From the NCBI RefSeq assembly GCF_023091745.1, contig NC_068915.1, positions 34,836,001 to 34,900,000 on the forward strand: a stretch of 64,000 nucleotides of DNA, read 5' to 3'. The position numbers were made by a program, and so were the translations under genes. How positions within the stretch are numbered: the first letter of the stretch is position 1; each line of letters starts with the position of its first letter. Positions 55,966-64,000 of this stretch are shown piece after piece. The DNA is from Budorcas taxicolor (Eukaryota > Chordata > Mammalia > Artiodactyla > Bovidae). A model generated the notes under the pieces. That model worked only from the letters and a program-made list of their open reading frames with translations, ran no database searches and had not been told where the DNA came from.

Positions 55966-57180
55966 ACATTTTTAATATGAAATAAATCAAAAATCAAAAT
56001 CACAAAAATTAAAAAATCTAAATCTACTTTGATGCATTATATTTCAGGCACTTTTCTTCCTAATTTGGTGAGATATTTTTCTTTCAATCTACCAACTCCA
56101 TATAAACTAAACAATCTTCCCCAGTGGTAACATTTTTCAAACTATATTATAATAGCACGACCAGGATATTTATTTGTTTGCTTTATGACCCAAGACTTGG
56201 TTATTTTGCTCTTCTGTTACAAGATGCTAGAGAGAAAAAGAGTGTTTCACGTTGTAGGTAGAGTGTTCTATAATTAGTAAATAAAACCTGTTGATTGATT
56301 GCATTTTTCAGATCTATATCCTTGCTGATATTCAGCTGTAGTTCTATCAGTTCAATTATTGGTATTGAAGTTACAAAACATAACTATGTATTTTCCTAGT
56401 TTTGTTTCATATATATCAAGGCTCTACCATTTAGAACTAAGCTTTCTTGGTGGAATAATAGTTTAATAATATGTTCCTCCTTTTCTCTGCTAATATCTTT
56501 TTGTTCTGAAGTCAATTTCATGAGATTTTAATATACCCACTCCCAATTTTTTTAATATTTGTATAGCATTAACACTTGTGAAGCATTTATCTACACTTTT
56601 ACTTTCAATCTATATATACCATTATGTTTGAAGTGACTGGCTTATAGATGGTGTTGTCTTTCATTATTCATTCTGTTATTGCTGTCATTTAATTGATGTG
56701 TTTAGACCACTTATTAAGATAATTATTGGTATGTTGTGGTTTAAATCTGCCACCTTATTATTTGTTTTCTGTTTGTATCTCTTGTTTATTGTCCACCGTT
56801 TCTCATTTTTTGTTTCTCTGTGGTCACTTAAACATTTTCAATGATTACATCTTATTTTCATATTGGTTTTGAGGGTATCTTTTTATATAATTTCTGTAGT
56901 AGTTACTCTGTGTATCATAATATACACATGTGACTTTAAGCCATCGACTGGTATTGTTTCACAGCTTCAAGTGAAATGTGGAACTCTCAGTCCCATTTAG
57001 GATCCTTTACCTTTTCTCCTTTATATATAATTATCCTAAGTATTAGGTGGTATAAAAATTTGTTTCAATTATTAAATGTGACTTGCAAAATTCATGAAGA
57101 AAGGGATACTCTATTATATATATCCATATCTCTGCTCTTTCTGTTCTTTCTTCCTTCCTGATGCTCCAAGATTCTTTCTT
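55966..57180. other. T-rich intron, probably very old L1
   Basis: The style (TTTCTGTTTGTATCTCTTG, TTGATTGCATTTTTCAGATC) is that of reversed old L1, and it leads into the HAL1/L1 segment at 57181, but I cannot place it within an element. Confidence 0.4.
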
Positions 57181-58070
57181 ACTCCTTTCCTTTCTATTTG
57201 AAGAAGTTCACTTAGCAAATCTGTAATTGTAGGTCTGTGAGTGAGATTCCCTTAGTTTTCCTTCATCTGAGAATATTTTTATTTCTCATTCATTCCTGAA
57301 GTTCAATTTCACTAGATACACAAATTACATCTGACTTTTTTCTACCACTTCCTGAAAAGTGCCTTGACACTTCCATATGGCCTCAATGATTTCAAATGAG
57401 AAGTTTACTGTCCTTCTAACAGTTATTCACCTATAGAAAGTGTACAAGTATTTTCTGGCTACTTTCAAGAGTTTATGATGTTTAATTTTGGACATCTTTC
57501 AGTTTATTCTATTTGAAGTTGTTCCAGTTTTTCAGATGTGTCGATTTGTATCTTTCCAAAATTTGATAAGTTTTTATTCATTATCTCTTTGTATTATTTC
57601 AGCTCTACTTTTCTCCTTTCCTTGTGGAACTCCCAATATATCAATGTTGGCTCTTCTGTTATTGAAGTATAGGTATCCATGGCTATTAACTTTTATTTCT
57701 TTTTTAATGTCTATTTTATCTTTGCTTTTCAAATAAAGTAAATTCTATTGGTCTGTTCTCTAGTTGACTAATTCTATCCTCTGCTATCTCCACTCTACTA
57801 CTGAACCTATCCAACAAGTCTTTTTCCTCACAAAATTCTAGTATTGTAATTTCCATTTCTGCAATTTCCATTCTAAGACAATTTGCCATACCCAATTCTA
57901 GCATTTTCATGACAGTAGTTTTAAAATCCTAGTCAGGTAATTCCAACATCTTATTTATGTTGTCATATGTTGACTGTCTTTCTCATTTAAATAGTGATCT
58001 TCCTGGTTCTTATTGTGATGAGTGATTTATGATAGTATATTGGAGATTTTGTTTACTAAGCTAAAAGAAG
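57181..58070 (-). mobile_element. L1/HAL1 ORF1 region, minus strand
   Basis: On the minus strand the 64-codon frame at 57716-57910 reads EEKDLLDRFSSRVEIAEDRI then SQLENRP, the coiled-coil part of L1-type ORF1, the RNA-binding chaperone of L1. About 100 bases further on, a shifted frame gives NIDILGVPQGKEKSRAE, matching the conserved I-GVPEG block. ORF1 leading straight into 3' UTR-like sequence suggests HAL1 (half-L1). Confidence 0.7.
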
Positions 58071-59035
58071 AAGAAAAACCTCTATAATCTGTATACATCT
58101 TTCATTATAGGAAGAAGTCATTTTCTCTAGGTTTAGTCCACACATCTTTGCTGGCATTTTGGGGCTGTGATTTCAATACCACATTTGATTTTCAGAGCAT
58201 TTGCAGTATTATTTTGATCTTCTTGGGTTGTCTGGTGTTATTGTCTTTGCTGGCAGTGCCTGAGAAGCAAAAAATGTTTCCCAGGCCATCATTGCATGTT
58301 TCTTAGTGGTGGAAGACCTTAGGCCTACAGTCAGATAGAGGCTTTCTCAGCCAAATGCCTGCTGGACTGAATCTCCCTACCAGTTTAAGAAAGAAAGCAC
58401 TTCTCTGGATGTGTGTTGGTTGTGGCAGGATCTCTGGTAGAGGTTCCATTAGGCATTCATGATGTGTCTGGGCGGGGGCAAGGTCAGAGGACCAAAAGAG
58501 CAACGTTTTCATAGATCTCTCTTGCCTGTGACATGGTATTTCCTTATGGAGTAAGGGAGTCTCAAGCCTGCAAGGATTAAGAGGGTACTAAGGCTAGGTT
58601 AGGTGATATGGTGGGATCCCTCTGATGGGTGCCACCCAGCCACTTTGCACCCATGCATTGGTGAGGAAAGTCTCAGATGCTGTGAGGAAGGAAATCGCTT
58701 CCCCTGCAGTGATCCAGAGCACGCCATGCTTTCTCCTAGGGACCCTTCTTCAATCCAAAGGAAGCACACATATATAGGAGTTGCTTTCTGCTTGTAGGTT
58801 GGGGGCAAGGAAAATTTGGGTCTGAATAACTTCTTGCTGTTGGGTGAGAGAATGTACAATAAAGTGCCACTTCTCTGTGCCATTCCTCCAGTTCTAGGCT
58901 ATCAAACCATTTTTTTTCCTTCTTACTACCTTTAAGAATTTTCCTCTTCTTACTTTGTGCATTATTTCCAGAGATCACAGTTTTGCTTACAAGGGAGGAG
59001 CAGAAAAAAATAGGTCCACTCCATTTTGTCTAAAC
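58071..59035 (-). mobile_element. Possible 5' region of the HAL1/L1 element
   Basis: GC-richer, continuous with the ORF1 segment and upstream of it on the minus strand, as a 5' UTR would be. Frames at 58303-58512, 58599-58883 and 58736-58978 on the minus strand show no domain that I recognise. Confidence 0.35.
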
Positions 59036-59548
59036 TGAATGTTTCTCTAAGTGCCTGTGAACATTAAAATCTGACAATGTAGTTATTTTTTTAATGTCTT
59101 TCAAATTAAAACTCCATTATTTTTAGCATGAGATATAGTGTTTGTGGCCCCATGATTTTTTATTCTCAAATCTCAATTTCTTTATGTCTGTTTCACTTCA
59201 ACTATATGCTCTGCTACTTGAAATCTCAAATTTGTACAAATCCCATTCCTTCTTTTCTTTAAATTATACTCCAGTTTTACGATAGAGCTTAAGCTTTCCA
59301 CTCCTCAGTGAAGTGTCTCCTAATGCCCCATGGCTAAATTAGGCATCTTCTTCTATGTTCCTTCTCTTTACTTTCAAACACCCTCCACTGGTATCACTTC
59401 CCAGGATGTCTGATGACAGTTAATATTTCATCAGTTCCTAGAATAGGTCTGCATATTGGAGACTACCAGTAACTGTTAAGCAATCACAGATGGTGTTAGT
59501 TAAGTATCAAAAATGGCTCTGCAGGAGTGGTAAGCTACATAGAAATTA
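59036..59548. other. Intron with an L2-like patch
   Basis: Bases 59260-59420 (CTCCTCAGTGAAGTGTCTCC, CCCCATGGCTAAATTAGGC) have the wording of an L2 3' end. The rest is unassigned. Confidence 0.45.
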
Positions 59549-59914
59549 AACATGATTCAGTTCAGTTCAGTCGCTCAGTCGTGTCCGACTCTTTGCAGAC
59601 CCATGGACTGCAGCACACTAGGCTTCCCTGTCCATCACCAACTCCCAGAGTCTACTCAAACTCATGTCCATCGCGTCAGCGATGCCATCCAACCATCTCA
59701 TCCTCTGTCGTCCCCTTCTCCTCCCGTCTTCAATCTTTCACAGCATCAGGGTCTTTTCCAATGAGAGTTCTTCGCATCATGTGGCCAAAGCACTGGAGTT
59801 TCAGCTTCATCATCAGTCCCTCCAATGAATACTCAGGACTGATTTCCTTTAGGATTGACTGGTTGGATCTCCCTGCAGTCCATGGGACTCTCAAGAGTCT
59901 TCTCCAACATGATT
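59549..59914 (-). mobile_element. BovB LINE 3' end, minus strand, with 9-bp target duplication
   Basis: The insert (59558-59905) runs from CAGTTCAGTTCAGTCGCTC to CTTCTCC. AACATGATT lies on both sides (59549-59557 and 59906-59914); the AAC may be partly shared with BovB itself. It is a short, well-preserved 5'-truncated copy. Confidence 0.94.
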
Positions 59915-60929
59915 AAATAAGAACAAAACTTGTACTTTACCAGGTGCCTTAACACTTTTTTTTTAATTCTCAAGGCATACATTATTACCCTGTTTTAAAG
60001 ATGAAGAAAATGATTCAATGTGCTTCTCATTAAATTGTGCTGCCTGTCATTATATTCATATCTTTAATGAAAAACTAGATTTAGTAATATGCCGTCTATG
60101 GGGCCGCACCGAGTTGGACACGACTGAAGCGACTTAGCAGCAGCAGCACTATTCATAAACTCTTATTTTTAAACTTATTTTAAAATAAATAGGAATTTTA
60201 CATTGAAAAACACAAAAAAGCAGAAAGTACAAATGAAAACCAAATGGTTTCATTTCTATCTACAGATTTCTCACAAGATACACACTAACAGCTTTATGTA
60301 TTTCAACTAAGTAGTTTGTATGCATAATTTCTTATGCAAATATAAAATATATAGCCACAGCATCAAACTCAGAATATGCAAAAGGATATACATATATATA
60401 TAGACGGATAGATAGATAGATAGATACAGATATAGTAAGAAAAATGTATTTCATTACTACTCTTGCCCCAGAGAAATCGATTTTTTTCTCTAGAGTCAGC
60501 AACCACTATTTCTTTCTTTTTCATCCAGTAATACATTTTTTCTCTTTTTTCCCTATAGACAGTAGTTAAACATAAACACTCAAAAACTTGTTTTATTTTT
60601 GTCTAGTTTGATTAGTATTTTCCAGAAGTTTCTTTGCTAATGTTAATATTACAAGGGAGATCTCTTCAATTTGCATGTTTCAATACTTATTATACCTTAT
60701 TTCTTCAAGTATGTGATATAATTAGAAATATCTTTTCCATCTTGAGTTTTTTTTAGAAATTTCATGTTTTCTTACAGCTCTTTTATGGTTTCATGTTTCC
60801 TCTCTCTGTGGAATTAAATTTGGTATAAAACATGACAGGAGAGATGCATTTTATTCTTTTTAGATGATTAAAGACACCTAAAATTATTTACTAGATAATT
60901 TATCTTTGCCCACTGAATACAAATAATAT
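59915..60929. other. AT-rich intron with a SINE scrap and a GATA repeat
   Basis: Bases 60091-60147 (GCCGTCTATGGGGCCGCACC … GACTTAGCAGCAGCAGC) are a plus-strand BOV-A2 3' end. Bases 60393-60425 hold a TA tract and about five GATA units. The remainder is unassigned. Confidence 0.7.
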
Positions 60930-61720
60930 CTATATTACATACTGAATTCTTCTACATATTATGATCTGCTACTTAATTTTTATTTTTTTCTTCATCTTAT
61001 TGACTGTACATGCACCACTACCAAATCTGAGTTTCTGTAGCTTTACAATATACTTCAATATTTGTTAGAACAACATCCCTTTAGTTACTGTAGTTTTACA
61101 TGCTTTAATATCTGATAGGATTAGTACCTTATTACTCATTTTTTCCAAAGTTTCCTGTCTTATCTGTTTATTTTCTAAGTACTACAAACCACTTGTTAAA
61201 ATTCTTTTTAAAAAATCATTAATATTATTGCAATGAAATCAATTTAAGATTAACCTGGAGAAATTTAACATCTTTATGAACTCGATTCTCTTGTTCAGGA
61301 TTATGGTCTATTATTCCATTTCTTCAAAATTTATTCAGTGTCTCATAAATAATCAAATTTTCTTTTTAATTATCTTATATTTTTCATGTATATTTTTAGT
61401 ATTCTATTATTTTTGGTCCTATCTTCAATGGAGTATTTACTTCCATTATATGTTCTAAATAGTATTTATTGGAATGTAAAAAAAGGCAATTGATTATTTC
61501 TATATATTAATATTTAAATTACCATATTAGTTGAATTCTTGCTGTTTTCAAATAATTGCCTTCAGTTTTACATGTAAACAATTATTTCTTTGGTAAATAA
61601 TGATAATATTACTTCTCCCTTTCAAACATTTACCTTTTTGAATTACATTGGTGCATATATTCAGAACAATGTTAAATAAGTCATGAACGAGGTTATATTA
61701 CTACATGTTACATATATGTG
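60930..61720 (-). mobile_element. Old L1 ORF2 fragment, minus strand
   Basis: TCTGTAGCTTTACAATATAC, TTAACCTGGAGAAATTTAACATC and ATTGGTGCATATATTCAG follow the reversed L1 ORF2 in an old, heavily mutated copy. A (GT)n tract follows at 61717-61729. Confidence 0.6.
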
Positions 61721-62112
61721 TGTGTGTGTAATGTATATTATATACTTTTTGTTTCTCATGGTAATAAACCTTTCAATTTCTCCTTGAGTATTGCCAAAAT
61801 TCTCAGATTTTCCCCATCATTCTCTTGTTACCCTCCCCCATAACCTACAGGGCTAGTCTCTATTAGGTTCATGCATGTATTTGGTGCTCAGTTTACTCTA
61901 ATCTTATCTGAAGACTTTCTTTAGTCCCTCCACTCTGCAGTGATCCCTCTACCATTTATTATTTGTATGTACTAATTTTCAAAATCAGTACTAACTGAAT
62001 ATCTACCATGTCATAGGCCCTGAATGTAAAGTTTAAAAGTTTCAACTTTTAAAACTTGAAATGGCATAGTCTCTATCTCTGGGAGGTTAAATGTACAATA
62101 AGAAATCAGACT
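61721..62112. other. Intron, nothing recognised
   Basis: No secure feature. Bases 61985-62090 (ATATCTACCATGTCATAGGCCC) may be an old L2/MIR scrap. Confidence 0.4.
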
Positions 62113-62252
62113 CTTGGGAATTCCCTGGCAGTACAATGGTTAGGACACTTTGCCTTCACTGACAAGTGCACGAGTTCAGTCCTTGGTCAGGGAACTAAGA
62201 TTATGCAATCTGTGTGCCATAGCCAAAATAAAACACACACACACACACACAA
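62113..62252 (+). mobile_element. CHR-type SINE, plus strand, with (AC)n tail
   Basis: TTGGGAATTCCCTGGCAGTAC … GAGTTCAGTCCTTGGTCAGGGAAC … CATAGCCAAAATAAAAC is the tRNA-derived cetartiodactyl CHR SINE. Its tail has become an (AC)10 tract at 62233-62252. Confidence 0.85.
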
Positions 62253-62342
62253 ACAATTAAAAAAAAATCCAAGAAGAATTTTCATTAAAAACAAAAAAAG
62301 GAAGCAGAACTGTTTGTTGTTTGTGCTATCTTTGGAGATAAC

Positions 62343-62585
62343 GTAGTATAGTATTTATGATTATGGGTTTTAGATTAAGACAGTTTATAGTTTTTAATCC
62401 TTATCATCTATGTGAACTTGAACACACTACTTAACCTCAATAAAGTTCATTTGCCTCATGCAAACAAAGGATGTGCCTCATAATACTTTTTATGATTATA
62501 CATGACAATCCTTGAGCAGCTCTGAGCATAGGACTAGAACACACTGAAAGCTCAATGAATATCAGTTATTGTTATAGCTACAAAC
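62343..62585 (+). mobile_element. MIR SINE, plus strand
   Basis: GTAGTATAGTATTTATGATTATGGG, CACTACTTAACCTCAATAAAG and AAAGCTCAATGAATATCAG match the start, core and end of MIR in order, so it is nearly full length but old. Confidence 0.75.
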
Positions 62586-63111
62586 ATTGTTACAATTAAT
62601 AGAGCTAACTACTATCAGAGGTTCACACAGTGTGTCATAGGAGTTTTTCAGAAAGTATAGAGAAATGGTTTGAAAAGAAGAAAATCAGATTACCTGACAG
62701 TTATGATAAAGAATTTTAAAGGAAGCATTATAGAAGAAAAAGCATGCAAGAGATAATTGCCATATATAAATAAGAGGATAGCATGCTGAGAAATGAAAGG
62801 AATTTCAGTACCTTTTGAGATCAGCACCGAGAAACAAGCTGGGAAGGTGTACTCTAGAATCATATGCGATAGTTTACATTCTATTTCTTAAGCAATTACA
62901 CACGTTTTTTTTACTTAAATATTTCATTATTTCTATCTTTTGACTGCTAAGATTATATGACTAGAAATCCAAAAAAGTGTATTTTCTTTATTTTACATTT
63001 ATAATGCCAAATATCTACCTTAGTCTTTGCATTGAATAAATACATGAAAAGAGAGACAGTATGTGATTTAAAAGAAAAACTTTAATGCCTACTAGATAAA
63101 TGATAATCTAA
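62586..63111. other. AT-rich intron, nothing recognised
   Basis: No named repeat or gene is seen. Confidence 0.5.
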
Positions 63112-63293
63112 AGCTGGTAAAGAATCCACCTGCAATGCGGGAGACCTGGGTTCAATCCCTGGGTTGGGAAGATCCCCTGGAGAAGGGAAAGGCTACCAAC
63201 TCCAGTATTCTGGCATGGAGAATTCCATGGACTGTATAGTCCATGAAGTCTCAAAGAGTCAGACACGACTGAGTGACTTTCATTTTCACTTTC
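63112..63293 (+). mobile_element. Bov-tA SINE, plus strand, 5' shortened
   Basis: GCTGGTAAAGAATCCACCTGC through GACACGACTGAGTGAC and a TTTCATTTTCACTTTC tail. AAAGCTG occurs on both sides (about 63112-63118 and 63294-63300), a possible short target duplication. Confidence 0.93.
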
Positions 63294-63324
63294 AAAGCTG
63301 AAAGTCAATTCTTTTTCATAATTT

Positions 63325-63495
63325 CAGTTCAGTTCAGTTGCTCAGTCATGTCCAACTCTCTGTAACCCCATGCAGGATGCCAGGCTTCCTGTCCATCACC
63401 AACTCCCAGAACTTGCTCAAACTCATGTCCATCAAGTCAGTGATGCCATCCAACCATCTCATCCTCTGTTTTCCCCTTCTACCCCTGCCTTCAAA
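63325..63495 (-). mobile_element. BovB LINE extreme 3' end, minus strand
   Basis: CAGTTCAGTTCAGTTGCTC through CCTGCCTTCAAATTTC is the reversed BovB terminus. TAATTT lies near both ends, too short to be sure of a target duplication. Confidence 0.9.
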
Positions 63496-64000
63496 TTTCG
63501 TAATTTAAATTTTACCTTCTCTAATCTTCGATTCATGTAGCCTGCCTTTCTGATTCTTAGGCACATGGAATTCCTCACAGATTGTCCTCAATTTTATGTT
63601 AGAGGAAAACCATTATTTTATTAAAACTAGAATTTATGTTTAGAAACTCACAACTTTATATTTACTAAAAACTTCAGATATAGTATTGGTCATATAGATT
63701 AATGAAATGGGTTTCTGATTTCTATAAACTCAGAGATTAACAGGAAAAAGAGACAGATGTAAAAATATTTATAAAGTCATATTCTAAATATAAAAAAATG
63801 TAGTTGAATGTCATGATGAAAACAGTGCTTTAGAAAGACTCCTCTATTAGTGAGAAATGCATAATAGTTTATGGAGAAAAAAGACCTTAAACAAAGGGAT
63901 CAGCTAGAAACCTAACACAATAATCTTAATGTCCCCAAATCTCACTCTAATCTACCCAAGAAGACTTTTTAAATATCCTAATATTTATCACTGAATATTT
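63496..64000. other. AT-rich intron to the window edge
   Basis: No named repeat, exon or other feature is seen. Confidence 0.5.

Noticed and set aside
57716..57910. 64-codon coiled-coil frame as a host coiled-coil gene
   Set aside because: The wording (VEIAEDRISQLENR) and the following GVPQG block are L1/HAL1 ORF1, so it is a repeat.
58599..58978. Overlapping 80-94 codon frames in the GC-richer 58-59 kb region as an exon cluster
   Set aside because: Frames overlap on both strands, no splice pairs fit and the region is continuous with an L1/HAL1 ORF1.

Overview
The window is ordinary, AT-rich nuclear DNA of a ruminant, most likely a bovid (cattle, sheep, goat or a relative). The diagnosis comes from the repeats. 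Throughout there are BovB (RTE-type) LINEs ending in the characteristic CTGAA-type repeats, tRNA-derived Bov-tA and dimeric BOV-A2 SINEs (several carrying the GCT/AGC tail), and ruminant L1 3' ends. Older mammalian layers (MIR, L2-like, MLT1, L1M/HAL1) lie underneath. Family names are given by recognition; no repeat-masking search could be run.

Only one protein-coding segment of the host is supported: a 94-bp exon on the minus strand at 4672-4765, with clean splice sites and one open frame. I assign it to CCSER1, a very large gene with very long introns. On that reading the whole window is one exon plus parts of the two introns beside it. There are no tRNA, rRNA or CRISPR features and no operons.

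Layout: 0-4 kb, a SINE and an L1 3' end split by a BovB. 4.7 kb, the exon. 5.4-10.4 kb, BovB copies, one internally inverted, and an unexplained inverted repeat with a BovB inside one arm. 11-20 kb, SINEs in AT-rich intron, including a retrocopy of a zinc-finger mRNA 3' end at 14.9-15.1 kb. 20.3-23.3 kb, a nearly full-length BovB. 25.2-29.7 kb, a decayed minus-strand endogenous retrovirus holding a plus-strand solo LTR with a perfect 5-bp target duplication. 30.6-31.7 kb, old L1. 32.6-37 kb, SINEs and BovB. 37-46 kb, mostly old intron with SINEs, MIR, a hAT-like remnant and a solo LTR fragment. 46.1-49.2 kb, an L1 interrupted by BovB, another L1 piece and a SINE. 51.6-55.7 kb, a BovB inserted head-to-head into another BovB. 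55.7-61.7 kb, old L1/HAL1. 62-64 kb, SINEs, a MIR and a BovB end.

The retroelement frames are all broken by frameshifts or stops, so no working protein is predicted from them. By summing my coordinates, BovB alone accounts for roughly 15 kb. I found no undescribed biological system. The interest lies in the insertion structures: nested elements, target duplications, a twin-priming inversion, a natural empty-site comparison and a retrocopied zinc-finger transcript end.
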